Assembly (NCBI GenBank): GCA_024233975.1
Contig: JACKOX010000012.1
Span: forward strand, 37,133-101,132
Length of the DNA stretch: 64,000 nucleotides
Source of the DNA: Rhodanobacteraceae bacterium
Lineage (GTDB): Bacteria > Pseudomonadota > Gammaproteobacteria > Xanthomonadales > Xanthomonadaceae
Direction of reading: 5' to 3'
Shown here piece after piece: positions 1-9,340 of the stretch (position 1 is its first letter; each line of letters starts with the position of its first letter). The notes under the pieces were generated by a model that was given only the letters and a program-made list of their open reading frames with translations, made no database searches and was not told the origin of the DNA. A program made the translations under genes and the position numbers.

Positions 1-1
1 G

Positions 2-706
2 TCGATCTACGAATACGGCTCGCGGGTTGGCGCCTGGCGCATCCTGCGCGAGTTCGAGCGGCGTGGCCTGCCGCTGACCGTGTTCGGCGTGGCGATGGCT
101 ATGCAGCGGAACCCGGAACTGGTGGCCGCCTGCCTTGAGGCAGAGCACGAGATCGCCTCGCATGGTCTGCGTTGGATCCACTACCAGGACATGGACATCG
201 AGAGCGAGCGCGCGCACATGGCCGAGGCGGTGCGTATCCACACCGAGCTGACCGGTGCGCCGCCGCTGGGCTGGTACACCGGTCGCGACAGCCCGAACAC
301 GCGACAGCTGGTGGTCGAGCATGGCGGCTTCGAGTACGACGCCGACTACTATGGTGACGAGCTGCCGTTCTGGACCGACGTCGCGCTGGGCGATGGCAGC
401 CGCCGCAAGCACCTGGTGGTGCCCTACACGCTGGACGCCAACGACATGCGCTTCGCCACGCCGCAGGGTTTCAACACGGCCACGCAGTTCTTCGACTATC
501 TGCGCGACAGTTTCGATGTGCTGTACGCCGAGGGCGAGGACAGTCCGAAAATGCTGTCGATTGGCATGCATGCGCGACTGCTGGGCAGGCCAGGTCGTTT
601 CATCGCCTTGCAGCGCTTTCTCGACCACGTCGGGAAACACGATCGCGTCTGGGTCACGCGGCGCATCGACATTGCGCGGCACTGGAAGGAACGCCATCCG
701 GCATGA
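2..706 (+). CDS. puuE: Allantoinase PuuE (polysaccharide deacetylase-like), 5' end outside window
   Basis: Hydrolyses allantoin to allantoate. The reading frame is open from base 2, so the N-terminus lies outside the window. The visible part has the deacetylase-fold motif EIASHGLRWIHYQ and the later GWYTGRDSPNTR and GMHARLLGRPGR stretches typical of the cofactor-free PuuE allantoinases rather than the metal-dependent AllB amidohydrolases. Its stop overlaps the uraD start by 4 bases (ATGA), indicating translational coupling. It sits with every other step of urate breakdown, which supports the assignment. The main uncertainty is only the missing 5' end. Confidence 0.9.
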   Translation, partial: SIYEYGSRVGAWRILREFERRGLPLTVFGVAMAMQRNPELVAACLEAEHEIASHGLRWIHYQDMDIESERAHMAEAVRIHTELTGAPPLGWYTGRDSPNTRQLVVEHGGFEYDADYYGDELPFWTDVALGDGSRRKHLVVPYTLDANDMRFATPQGFNTATQFFDYLRDSFDVLYAEGEDSPKMLSIGMHARLLGRPGRFIALQRFLDHVGKHDRVWVTRRIDIARHWKERHPA

Positions 707-1218
707 GTACGACGACTTCGCTTGACGAGTTGAATGCGATGCCGGTGGAGGATTTCACCGCTCGGCTAGCCGACATTTTCGAGCACTCGCCGTGGGTCGC
801 CGAACGTGCGGCGGTGGCGCGGCCCTTCGCCAGCGTCGGCGCGCTGCATGACGCGATGTGCTCGGCAATGCGAAAAGCGAATCGGGATGAGCAGCTGGCC
901 CTGATCCGCGCACACCCGCAGCTGGCAGGCAAGGCGGCGATGCGTGGCGAGCTGACCGAGGCCTCCACATCCGAGCAATCGGGAGCAGGCCTCGATCAAT
1001 GCAGCGCCGAGGAATTCGCCCGCATCACCGAGCTCAACGACGCCTACCAGCAGCGTTTTGGTTTTCCCTTCATCCTCGCCGTGCGCGGTCATGACCGTAC
1101 CGGCATCATCGCCAACATGGCAGCGCGCGTCGCAAACGCACCGGAGGTCGAGTTCGACGAGGCTCTGCGCCAGATCGAGCGCATTGCCGCGCTTCGGCTC
1201 AAGGATTGCGCGGTCTGA
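703..1218 (+). CDS. uraD: OHCU decarboxylase UraD
   Basis: Decarboxylates 2-oxo-4-hydroxy-4-carboxy-5-ureidoimidazoline to S-allantoin, the third step after urate oxidation. The 171-residue product is of normal length for the family. It carries the motif LIRAHPQLAGK with the catalytic His, and the C-terminal QRFGFPFILAVRG signature. The ATG start overlaps the puuE stop. Downstream is a 61-base gap to the allantoicase gene in the same direction, so puuE-uraD-alc-allA probably form one operon. The function assignment is firm. Confidence 0.94.
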   Translation: MSTTTSLDELNAMPVEDFTARLADIFEHSPWVAERAAVARPFASVGALHDAMCSAMRKANRDEQLALIRAHPQLAGKAAMRGELTEASTSEQSGAGLDQCSAEEFARITELNDAYQQRFGFPFILAVRGHDRTGIIANMAARVANAPEVEFDEALRQIERIAALRLKDCAV

Positions 1219-1279
1219 GCTGCCGTTGTGGTGTCACTGGCCGTATGCTGTGCGCCTGATCAACGACGACGACATACCC

Positions 1280-2287
1280 ATGGCTCTAGCCCCGACCGAT
1301 CCCGACGCGCCCGACTTCGTGCGCCGCTACGTGAACCTTGCCGACGCGCGCCTGGGCGCCGTGGCGCTGGATTGCAGCGACGACTTCTTCGCCGACCGCC
1401 AGCGCATGCTGAATCCCGAGCCGCCGCAGTTCATTCCCGGCAAGTACGACGCCAACGGCAAGTGGATGGATGGCTGGGAGTCGCGGCGAAAGCGCGGGCC
1501 GGGCCACGACTGGTGTGTTGTGCGACTGGCGCGGCCGGGCCGTATTCATGGCGTCGACCTCGATACCACCCACTTCACCGGAAACTTTCCGCCGGCGGCC
1601 AGCATTGAGGCTTGTTCCCTCGCGGAAGGTGATCCGACCGACGGGACGGGCTGGTTGCCGCTGCTGCCATCGGTCGATCTTGATGGCAACCGGCATCATT
1701 ATTTTCGGCTGGATGGCGATGCGGTTGTATCGCACCTGCGCATCAACCTGTATCCCGATGGTGGTCTCGCCCGCCTGCGCGTCTACGCGTCGCCCGAGTT
1801 CGATGGGAAGCCGGAGGCCGATGGCCTGATCGACCTCGTCGCGGCACTCAACGGCGGCACCATCGTCGCCGCCAACAACGAACACTTCGGTCGTGCGGCC
1901 AGCCTGCTGCTGCCCGGACGTGGCCTCGACATGGGCGATGGCTGGGAAACCCGACGTCGTCGTGAACCCGGCCATGACTGGTGCATCCTGGCGCTGGCAC
2001 ATCCCGGCAGCATTGAGGAGATCGAGGTCGACACGGCGTACTTCCGGGGAAACTATCCGGACAGTTGTTCGATCCAGGCCGCTCTGGTCGAAGGCGGAAC
2101 GCGTGATTCACTCGTTACCCAGTCGATGTTCTGGCCGGTGCTGCTGCCGGAATCCAAGCTGGAAGCCCACCAGCAGCATTTCTTCCGCGAAACCATCCAG
2201 AAGCTGGGCTCCGTCAGCCACGTACGCTTCAACATCCATCCGGATGGCGGTGTCTCGCGGCTGCGCCTGCGCGGCAAGCCGGCTTGA
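1280..2287 (+). CDS. alc: Allantoicase
   Basis: Hydrolyses allantoate to ureidoglycolate and urea. The product has two tandem homologous halves, visible as the repeated motif GWESRRKRGPGHDWC (about residue 65) and GWETRRRREPGHDWC (about residue 220), each followed by a D-T-x-x-F-x-G-N-x-P segment. This internal duplication is the hallmark of allantoicases. I chose the ATG at 1280 because it gives the usual family N-terminus and length (335 residues). The frame is open further upstream inside uraD, and GTG 1250 is an alternative start. Confidence 0.93.
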   Translation: MALAPTDPDAPDFVRRYVNLADARLGAVALDCSDDFFADRQRMLNPEPPQFIPGKYDANGKWMDGWESRRKRGPGHDWCVVRLARPGRIHGVDLDTTHFTGNFPPAASIEACSLAEGDPTDGTGWLPLLPSVDLDGNRHHYFRLDGDAVVSHLRINLYPDGGLARLRVYASPEFDGKPEADGLIDLVAALNGGTIVAANNEHFGRAASLLLPGRGLDMGDGWETRRRREPGHDWCILALAHPGSIEEIEVDTAYFRGNYPDSCSIQAALVEGGTRDSLVTQSMFWPVLLPESKLEAHQQHFFRETIQKLGSVSHVRFNIHPDGGVSRLRLRGKPA

Positions 2288-2303
2288 AGTGCTTGAGTTC
2301 GTG

Positions 2304-2798
2304 ATGGATATCCTGACGCTTCGTGTTGAGCTGCTGACGCCGGAGGCTTTCGCACCCTTCGGTGACGTTATCGCGCCGCGCGAATCCGAAGCCAACCACG
2401 CGGTGAACGCAGGCACAGCAGTGCGCTTTCATGCGCTGGGGACGGTTGACGTCGTTGGTGATGATGCCCGCGCACTGATCAGCATCTTCCGCGCGCAGCC
2501 GCGAGCATTGCCATTCGACGTGATCATGCTGGAGCGGCACCCGCTGGGCAGCCAGGCCTTCGTGCCGATGGACCCGCGGCAGCGATACATCGTCGTGGTC
2601 GCGGAATCACCCGAGTCCCAGCCGCGCGCCTTCCTCGCTGCCAACGGACAAGGCGTCAACTACCGGCGCGGCTGTTGGCATCACCCGTTGATCGCGCTGG
2701 ATCGCGAGAGTGATTTCCTGGTTGTTGATCGTGGCGGGACCGGCGTGAATTGCGAGGAAGTCTCGCTTTCGGTGCGCTGTCGGATCGAGGGTGTCTAA
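2304..2798 (+). CDS. allA: Ureidoglycolate lyase AllA
   Basis: Splits ureidoglycolate into glyoxylate and urea, the last step of the pathway. The 164-residue protein has the family opening L-T-P-E-A-F-A-P-F-G-D-V-I, a central cupin-like segment and the motif CWHHPLIAL near residue 130. It starts 16 bases after the allantoicase stop; GTG 2301 immediately before the ATG is an alternative. It faces puuD convergently across about 50 bases. In this organism the pathway therefore ends in glyoxylate and two ureas rather than ammonia. Confidence 0.93.
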   Translation: MDILTLRVELLTPEAFAPFGDVIAPRESEANHAVNAGTAVRFHALGTVDVVGDDARALISIFRAQPRALPFDVIMLERHPLGSQAFVPMDPRQRYIVVVAESPESQPRAFLAANGQGVNYRRGCWHHPLIALDRESDFLVVDRGGTGVNCEEVSLSVRCRIEGV

Positions 2799-2848
2799 AG
2801 GCGACTCTCCGAGCACGGATTACTCGAAACCGACTGCGTTCGATTTAG

Positions 2849-4129
2849 CTAAGGCGTTGTTCGTTCGTTTGTCGGTTTTTCGCTGTCGATGGCGCCGACA
2901 GATCGTGCCTCGAACCACCGGGAGATGGTCTCGCGCTCTTCACTTGTCATCTGCGTGATGTTCCCTGGCGGCATGATCTTCAGTGTGACTGCCTGACGTT
3001 CGATCAGGGCGGCGTTGCGTTCGACTTCTGCGATGTTGTCGAACATGGCGCCCTTGGGTGCGGTCGCCATCAGCTTCGGATGCGCCGAGTGGCAGGCGGT
3101 GCAGCGCTGCTGGAGGATGGCGTGGACGGCTTCGGTGGTCGCGGGTGCTGGTGAGCCAGTCGGAGTGTCGTTCCGGATACTTGCATCCGGGACATGGGAC
3201 GTCGTCGGCGTTGCGGTGACAACCGGCTTGCGCGGTGCGGGCGCCAGCCAGGCAAAGGCGACGATCAGCAACGCGCCACCAGCAACCAGCAGGCCCCAGG
3301 CGCGACCGCCGCTGTGCCAGAGCACGAAGAACTGGCGGATCAGCGCTCCGGCAGCCATGAACAGCGCCAACACCAGCCAGCTCTGCGGGTGCGCGAAAGC
3401 GGCGGCGAAGTGGTTGCTCAGCATCGCGAACACCACCGGCAGCGTGAAGTAGGTGTTATGCACCGAGCGCTGCTTGCCGCGCAGGCCGTCCAGTGGGTTG
3501 GGTGCGTCACCACGCGACAGTGCCGCGACCATGCGTTTCTGGCCGGGGATGATCACGAAGAATACGTTGGCCGACATGATGCCGCCCATCGCGGCGCCGA
3601 CCAGCACGAAGGCGGCGCGGCCGGCAAACAGGTGCGTAGCGATATAGCTCAGGCCCAGCACCAGAAGCGCGACCAGCACGCCCAGCAGGCGGTCGCGCTG
3701 TCCAACTAGCTTGCACAGGATGTCGTAGACCAGCCAGGCGGCGATCAGGAAGCCGATGGCGTAGGTGACGGCCTGCGTCGGCGACAACTCGGCAATCGAC
3801 GGATCGACCAGATACAGCGCGGGCGCGGTGAAGTAGAGCAGGCTGATCAGCGCGAAGCCGGACAGCCAGGTGGTGTAGGCCTTCCACTTCGACCAGTGCA
3901 GCTCTTCCGGCAGCTGGGTCGGCGCCGGCATGTACTTCTGCTTGTGGTAGAAGCCGCCACCGTGCACCGACCAGGATTCGCCGGCCAAACCCGGCAGTGG
4001 TTGTTTGGGTGGCTTGAGACCGCGATCCAGGGCGACGAAGTAGAAGGACTCGCCGATCCAGGCAATGGCGGCGATCACGTGCAGCCAGCGCAGCGCGAAT
4101 TCGGCGGATTCGATCAGGAAAGCCAGCAC
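2849..4129 (-). CDS. puuD: Membrane urate oxidase PuuD with C-terminal cytochrome c domain
   Basis: Oxidises urate to 5-hydroxyisourate and is expected to pass electrons to the respiratory chain rather than to oxygen. The N-terminal part has several hydrophobic helices (opening F-A-L-R-W-L-H-V-I-A-A-I-A-W-I-G). The C-terminus has one c-type haem site, CTACH at about residue 341, preceded by a Pro/Thr-rich linker. Open frame exists upstream, but I placed the start at GTG 4129: it follows a GGGGAA Shine-Dalgarno and lies 4 bases after the hiuH stop. hiuH and puuD are thus a tight two-gene unit. Confidence 0.9.
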   Translation of the reverse strand: MLAFLIESAEFALRWLHVIAAIAWIGESFYFVALDRGLKPPKQPLPGLAGESWSVHGGGFYHKQKYMPAPTQLPEELHWSKWKAYTTWLSGFALISLLYFTAPALYLVDPSIAELSPTQAVTYAIGFLIAAWLVYDILCKLVGQRDRLLGVLVALLVLGLSYIATHLFAGRAAFVLVGAAMGGIMSANVFFVIIPGQKRMVAALSRGDAPNPLDGLRGKQRSVHNTYFTLPVVFAMLSNHFAAAFAHPQSWLVLALFMAAGALIRQFFVLWHSGGRAWGLLVAGGALLIVAFAWLAPAPRKPVVTATPTTSHVPDASIRNDTPTGSPAPATTEAVHAILQQRCTACHSAHPKLMATAPKGAMFDNIAEVERNAALIERQAVTLKIMPPGNITQMTSEERETISRWFEARSVGAIDSEKPTNERTTP

Positions 4130-4133
4130 GGAC

Positions 4134-4493
4134 TCAGCTTCCCCGATAGGTGGAGTAGCTCCACGGCGAGACCAGCAGCGGCACGTGGTAGTGCGCGGCC
4201 GGGTCGGCAATACCAAAACGCAGCGTCACCACGTCGAGGAAGCGCGGCTCGGGCAGTCGCACGCCGCGCGCGGCGAAATAGTCGCCAGCGGCGAAGTCGA
4301 GTTCGTAGACGCCAGCTGTCAGGGCATCGCCTTCCAGCAGTGGCGCGTCGCAACGGCCATCATCGTTGGTGACGGTGTTGAGCAGGCGCTCGCGTCGGTC
4401 GCCATCGACGCGGTAGAGGGAAACGGCAACGCCGGCGCCGGGGCAGCCGTTGGCGGTGTCGAGGATATGGGTGGTCAGTCGGCCCATGGTCAT
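4134..4493 (-). CDS. hiuH: 5-hydroxyisourate hydrolase (transthyretin-related)
   Basis: Hydrolyses 5-hydroxyisourate, the unstable product of PuuD, to OHCU. It begins with the family motif LTTHILDTANGCPG and ends with the diagnostic C-terminal YRGS, both contributing to the active site. ATG 4493 is used; ATG 4487 two codons later is an alternative and neither has a strong Shine-Dalgarno. It is divergent from xdhA across about 107 bases, which should hold both promoters. No signal peptide is evident, so its product is probably cytoplasmic. Confidence 0.94.
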   Translation of the reverse strand: MTMGRLTTHILDTANGCPGAGVAVSLYRVDGDRRERLLNTVTNDDGRCDAPLLEGDALTAGVYELDFAAGDYFAARGVRLPEPRFLDVVTLRFGIADPAAHYHVPLLVSPWSYSTYRGS

Positions 4494-4600
4494 CAGGCTT
4501 GTCAATTGTTGGCTGGCGATAGTGGCGGCTTGGCGGTCGCTTGTCACGTCGGCGGCCCGGCAGCATGGAAGCACCCGCGGTGCTGCGCTACCCTTTGTCG

Positions 4601-5995
4601 ATGACGACACCGATTCCTGAACCGGCCGCGACTGCGCCGGCATTTGAACTGAACGGACGCCGCGTTGAGCTCGCCGGCAGCGATCCCACCGAGTCCCTGC
4701 TGCGCTGGCTGAAGCGGCAGCGCCTGCACGGCACCAAGGAAGGCTGCGGCGACGGCGACTGCGGCGCCTGCACGGTCGCAATGATCGAGACCGACGCCGA
4801 TGGCCGCTCGCACTACCGTGCGGTGAACAGCTGCCTGCTGCCGATGGGCTCGGTAGTGGGGCGCGAGATCCTCACCGTGGAAGCGCTGGCGGATGGCGAG
4901 ATGCTGCATCCGGCGCAGCAGGCGCTGGTCGATCATTCCGGTTCGCAATGCGGCTACTGCACGCCGGGCTTCGTGATGAGCCTGTTCGCGGGCGGCTACG
5001 GCGGCGAACTGAATGACCACACCACCGAGGGCAACCTCTGTCGCTGCACCGGCTACGCGCCGATCCGTCGTGCGACGGCGGAACTGGCGACGCTGGATTT
5101 CAGTGCGGATCGATTTGCCGAAGGCCTGCGGCGTGAACGGCAGTCCGCAGGTGAAGCGATGCTGGGCCACTACTTCAGTCCGACGACTGTCGAAGGTGCG
5201 CTGGCATTGAAACAGCAGCACCCGGAAGCCGCATGGATTGCTGGCGCGACGGATTTGGGCGTCGGCCTGAGCCGCGGACAAACGGTGGCTTCGAGCTTCA
5301 TTGCGCTGGATCGCATCGCCGAACTGCAGCAGATTCAAAAGACAGCCAACGGCTGGCGCATCGGTGCCGGCGTGCCGCTGAGTCGGCTGGAAAGCGAGCT
5401 GGGCGATGCCATTCCCGCGTTGGGCGAGATGCTGCGCTGGTTCGCGGCGCGACAGGTGCGCAATCGCGCCACGCTCGGGGGAAACCTCGGCAGCGCCTCG
5501 CCGATTGGCGATCTGTCGCCGCTGCTGCTGGCATTGGACGCGCGCATCGAGCTTCGCGGCCCGGGAGGAATGCGCCAGGTCGCGGCGGACGAATTCTTCA
5601 CCGGCTATCGGCAGACGGTGATGGCCCGCGACGAGCTGATCGTCGTAGTCGAGATCCCGGCGGGCGACTCGACCTGCATGGCCTACAAGGTGGCCAAGCG
5701 GCAGAGCGACGACATCAGCATCGTGGCGGCGGTGTTCGCGATCGGCTTGGACGAAGGACAAAGCATCCGGCATGCCCGGCTGGCCTACGGCGGTGTCGCG
5801 GCAACGCCGCTCCGCGCCCGTGGCGTGGAGGAGTACCTGGTCGGCAGGAGGCTTGATCGCGCCACCGTGGAGACTGCCTGCGCGATGTTGCGTGCGGCCT
5901 TTACGCCGCTGAGTGATCATCGCGCGGGCGCCGACTACCGGCGCGCCCTCTGTGCCAGTCTGTTCGACAAGTTTGTCGCGGAGCGCTTCGCATGA
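4601..5995 (+). CDS. xdhA: Xanthine dehydrogenase small subunit XdhA (2Fe-2S and FAD)
   Basis: Electron-transfer subunit of the molybdenum hydroxylase converting hypoxanthine to xanthine to urate. The first [2Fe-2S] ligands are in CGDGDCGACTV (about residues 48-58). The second cluster is in CGYCTPG (about 117) and CRCTGY (about 146). The FAD-binding domain follows, with GGNLGSASPIGDLSP, then the CO-dehydrogenase flavoprotein C-terminal domain. The start at 4601 gives the normal N-terminus. Its stop overlaps xdhB by 4 bases. Confidence 0.95.
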   Translation: MTTPIPEPAATAPAFELNGRRVELAGSDPTESLLRWLKRQRLHGTKEGCGDGDCGACTVAMIETDADGRSHYRAVNSCLLPMGSVVGREILTVEALADGEMLHPAQQALVDHSGSQCGYCTPGFVMSLFAGGYGGELNDHTTEGNLCRCTGYAPIRRATAELATLDFSADRFAEGLRRERQSAGEAMLGHYFSPTTVEGALALKQQHPEAAWIAGATDLGVGLSRGQTVASSFIALDRIAELQQIQKTANGWRIGAGVPLSRLESELGDAIPALGEMLRWFAARQVRNRATLGGNLGSASPIGDLSPLLLALDARIELRGPGGMRQVAADEFFTGYRQTVMARDELIVVVEIPAGDSTCMAYKVAKRQSDDISIVAAVFAIGLDEGQSIRHARLAYGGVAATPLRARGVEEYLVGRRLDRATVETACAMLRAAFTPLSDHRAGADYRRALCASLFDKFVAERFA

Positions 5996-8346
5996 GCCGC
6001 CGACCCATCGAGCGCCACGAAAGCGCGATCGGCCACGTGACTGGACGGGCGGCCTACACCGACGAGCAGCACCTGCCGGAGGGCATGCTGAGCCTGTATC
6101 CGGTGCAGTCGCCGCATGCCCATGCGCAGATCCAGCGGATCGACGCTTCCGCCGCGCTGGCGATGCCGGGCGTGATCGCGGTGCTCACCGCTGCCGACAT
6201 TCCCGGCGAGAACGACACCGGACCGATCCGGCATGACGAACCGCTGATTCCGGTCGAGCGCGTCGAATTCCATGGACAGGCAGTGGCCTGGGTGCTCGCG
6301 GAAGACGAGCAGACGGCTCTTGTTGCGGCCCGCGAGGTCCGGGTCGACTACCAGCCGCTCGCGCCGTGCATCGGCATCGCGGCGGCCATGGACGCCGAGC
6401 GCTACCACGGCGATCCGGCCTTTGTGCGCCGCGGCGATGTCAATGCCGGCATGGCCAATGCACCGCTTCGCCTGACTGGTGAAGTCGAGGTCGGGGGCCA
6501 GGATCACTTCTACCTTGAGACCCAGGCCAGCTGGGCGCAGGTCGATTCCGAAGGCCTGGTGCAAATCACATCGTCCACCCAGCATCCCAGTGAGACGCAG
6601 CACATCGTTGCCCGCGTGCTCGGCCTGGCCTCGAATCGCGTGGTCTGCCAGAGCCTGCGCATGGGCGGCGGCTTCGGCGGCAAGGAAACCCAGGCCAATC
6701 CCTACGCGGCGGTTGCCGCGCTGGCGGCGTGGAAAACGCATCGTCCGGTGCGTATCAAATTGCCGCGCAGTCTGGACATGCAGTTGACTGGCAAGCGGCA
6801 TCCGTTCCTTGGTCGCTATGAAGTCGGATTCGACGACAGTGGAAAGATTCTCGCCGCGCGCTTCCTGTTGGTAGCCGATGGCGGCTGGAGCACCGACCTG
6901 TCGCCGCCGGTGCTCATGCGCGCAATGGTGCACGTCGACAACGCCTACTTCATTCCGGACATTGAAGTCGAAGGCCGAATTGCCCGCACAAACACCGCGT
7001 CGAATACCGCCTTCCGCGGCTTCGGCGGCCCGCAGGGCATGCTGGTGGGCGAGGACATGATTGACCGCGTGGCGCGGCACCTCGGCCTGCCCGCAGATGA
7101 AGTGCGTGAGCGCAACTTCTATCGCGGTGGCCCCGATGATGCGGGCAACCAGACCCCCTACGGCCAGCCGGTGATCGACAACCACCTGCCGGAACTGTGG
7201 ACGCAGCTGAAGGCGTCCAGCGACTATGCTCAGCGCAGGCAGGAGATTGCCGAGTTCAATGCATCGAACACGCGACGCAAACGCGGCCTTGCCATCACGC
7301 CGGTGAAATTCGGCATCTCCTTCAACAAGGTCGAGTACAACCAGGCCGGCGCGCTGGTGCTCATCTACGCCGACGGCAGCGTGCAGCTGAACCACGGTGG
7401 CACCGAAATGGGGCAGGGCCTGCACAGCAAGATGCTGGCCGTGGCGTCGCGGGTGCTGGGCGTCAGCGTGCATCGCATCCAGATCATGACCACGCGCACC
7501 GACAAGGTGCCGAATACCTCGGCCACGGCCGCCAGCAGCGGTTCGGACCTCAACGGTCAGGCGGTGAAAGCGGCCTGCGAGACGCTGTTGTCACGAATGC
7601 GTCCAATTGCTGCCGAACACCTGGGCGTGGATGAATCGGCGATTACATTTGGCGACGATGCGGCTTTCGTGCGCGACGAGCCATCGCGCCGGATCGCCTT
7701 CGCGGATCTCGCCGCGGCCACCTATGCGGCAAGAGTGAGCCTGTCGGCCACCGGCTACTATCGCACGCCGGGGCTGCGCTGGGATCCGGTCATGTGCCAC
7801 GGCCACCCGTTCTACTACTACGCCTTCGGTGCGGCGGTGAGTGAGGTCGAAGTCTGCGGCGACACCGGCATCCATCGACTGCTGCGCGTCGATCTGCTGC
7901 ACGACGTTGGTGATTCATTGCTGGAAGCGGTGGACCGCGGGCAGATCGAGGGTGGTTTCGTGCAGGGCATGGGCTGGCTGACCTCCGAGGAGTTGTGCTG
8001 GAACGCCGACGGCCGCCTGCTCACCGACGCGCCCAGCACCTACAAGATCCCGACCAATGGCGAGGTGCCGGAAGACCTGCGGCTCGACCTGTTCCGTCGT
8101 TGCCAACCGCCAAGCACCAACGTGATCTTCTCCAGCAAGGGCGTTGGCGAACCACCGTTGATGCTGGCGCTGTCGGTGCGTGAAGCGCTGCGCGATGCGG
8201 TAGCGGCGTTCGGTGATGACGCCCGCTGTGTCGAACTGCGTTCACCGGCGACGCCGGAAGCGCTGTTCAATGCGATCAAGCGTGTGCGCTTGCGCACGCC
8301 TGCCTGCAGCGACGCTTCGTCGGTCGAATCGCCAGAATCAGTCTGA
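5992..8346 (+). CDS. xdhB: Xanthine dehydrogenase molybdopterin subunit XdhB
   Basis: Catalytic subunit binding the molybdenum cofactor. Family motifs are present in order: the N-terminal ESAIGHVTGRAAYTDE, the cofactor-loop MGGGFGGKET (about residue 223), FRGFGGPQG (about 342) and KGVGEPPLML near residue 716, containing the catalytic Glu. The length of 784 residues matches bacterial XdhB. It is coupled to xdhA (ATGA overlap) and to xdhC (TGATG overlap), consistent with a co-translated complex and its maturation factor. Confidence 0.95.
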   Translation: MSRRPIERHESAIGHVTGRAAYTDEQHLPEGMLSLYPVQSPHAHAQIQRIDASAALAMPGVIAVLTAADIPGENDTGPIRHDEPLIPVERVEFHGQAVAWVLAEDEQTALVAAREVRVDYQPLAPCIGIAAAMDAERYHGDPAFVRRGDVNAGMANAPLRLTGEVEVGGQDHFYLETQASWAQVDSEGLVQITSSTQHPSETQHIVARVLGLASNRVVCQSLRMGGGFGGKETQANPYAAVAALAAWKTHRPVRIKLPRSLDMQLTGKRHPFLGRYEVGFDDSGKILAARFLLVADGGWSTDLSPPVLMRAMVHVDNAYFIPDIEVEGRIARTNTASNTAFRGFGGPQGMLVGEDMIDRVARHLGLPADEVRERNFYRGGPDDAGNQTPYGQPVIDNHLPELWTQLKASSDYAQRRQEIAEFNASNTRRKRGLAITPVKFGISFNKVEYNQAGALVLIYADGSVQLNHGGTEMGQGLHSKMLAVASRVLGVSVHRIQIMTTRTDKVPNTSATAASSGSDLNGQAVKAACETLLSRMRPIAAEHLGVDESAITFGDDAAFVRDEPSRRIAFADLAAATYAARVSLSATGYYRTPGLRWDPVMCHGHPFYYYAFGAAVSEVEVCGDTGIHRLLRVDLLHDVGDSLLEAVDRGQIEGGFVQGMGWLTSEELCWNADGRLLTDAPSTYKIPTNGEVPEDLRLDLFRRCQPPSTNVIFSSKGVGEPPLMLALSVREALRDAVAAFGDDARCVELRSPATPEALFNAIKRVRLRTPACSDASSVESPESV

Positions 8347-9230
8347 TGGACGAACGGCTGTTTGCGCGGCTCTCGTCATGGCTGTTGCGTGAAGCAGTCG
8401 TCCTAGCCAGCGTGATCGAAACGCGCGGTGCCACGCCACGCAAGCGCGGTGCGCGAATGCTGGTCGGGAACAGTGACAGCGCCTTCAGCGTGGGTGGTGG
8501 CCTGCTCGAAGCGCGGGTGATCCAATTCGCCCGTGCGCTGCTGCAATCCAGTGATCGTGAGCGAATCGTCGAAATTGACCTTGGCGGTGGTGCTGATGCA
8601 GCGGGCATCTGTGGTGGTCGCATGCGGCTGGCGTTGCGACGTTGGCATGGTGATGCGGATCAACTGCGTGCGGCATCGATTGCTGCGTCGCTGGCGGCTG
8701 GCGAGCGCGTTGCGCTGAACGAACGTGATCTCGGCATCGATTTGCTTGACGAAGTCGCAACGCCCGATCCGCGACTGCTGATTGTCGGCGCGGGTCATTG
8801 CGGCGAAGCGCTTTATCGACTGGCGCGCCAGGTCGGTTTCGATGTGCGGATCCACGACAGCCGTGACGAGTGCTTCGTCGATGACAGTTACGACTCTACG
8901 CATGTGCTTCGTGGCGATGTGTCGAGCATGAGCGACGCGTTGGATACGGCGCGGCCGGTCTTCGCGGTACTGCTCAATCGCGACTTCCAGGCGGATGTCG
9001 CGGCACTCGACCTGCTATGCCGGCACCGGCTCGCTTTCCTCGGCATGATGGGCAGCCGGCGCCGAATCGCCACCGTCCGCGCCGCACTGCCGCAGCACGA
9101 AGCGGCACTCGCAAAGCTGGTCGCGCCAATTGGCGTCGATATCGGTGCCGAATCGCCGGAGGAAATCGCGATCAGCATCCTCGCTCAGCTGGTGAGCCTT
9201 AGGCGGCGTCAGCTTCCAGGCACCGACTGA
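8346..9230 (+). CDS. xdhC: Xanthine dehydrogenase accessory protein XdhC
   Basis: Binds and helps sulfurate the molybdenum cofactor and inserts it into XdhB. The N-terminal XdhC/CoxI domain is seen in VVLASVIETRGATPRKRGA. The C-terminal Rossmann-type domain starts with LLIVGAGHCGEAL (about residue 142) and ends with the family segment FLGMMGSRRR. The start codon overlaps the xdhB stop. It is the last gene of the xdhABC unit; the next gene lies 110 bases downstream and has no relation to purines. Confidence 0.93.
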   Translation: MDERLFARLSSWLLREAVVLASVIETRGATPRKRGARMLVGNSDSAFSVGGGLLEARVIQFARALLQSSDRERIVEIDLGGGADAAGICGGRMRLALRRWHGDADQLRAASIAASLAAGERVALNERDLGIDLLDEVATPDPRLLIVGAGHCGEALYRLARQVGFDVRIHDSRDECFVDDSYDSTHVLRGDVSSMSDALDTARPVFAVLLNRDFQADVAALDLLCRHRLAFLGMMGSRRRIATVRAALPQHEAALAKLVAPIGVDIGAESPEEIAISILAQLVSLRRRQLPGTD

Positions 9231-9340
9231 GTCTCTTTATCGCATTGGTTGTGCTGGGGCAGCGCCAACATTGCCTTTGGGTGTTGCTTTCCGGTTCGTG
9301 ATTCCAGAAAGTTGGTGCATGGCTTTCGATGGAGGCGGGC

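Noticed and set aside
4544..5920. Minus-strand frame of 458 codons opposite xdhA
   Set aside because: Fully antisense to a well-supported xanthine dehydrogenase subunit; high GC at third positions keeps the opposite frame open.
5935..7473. Minus-strand frame of 512 codons opposite xdhB
   Set aside because: Antisense shadow of the molybdopterin subunit, His/Arg-rich and without any domain.
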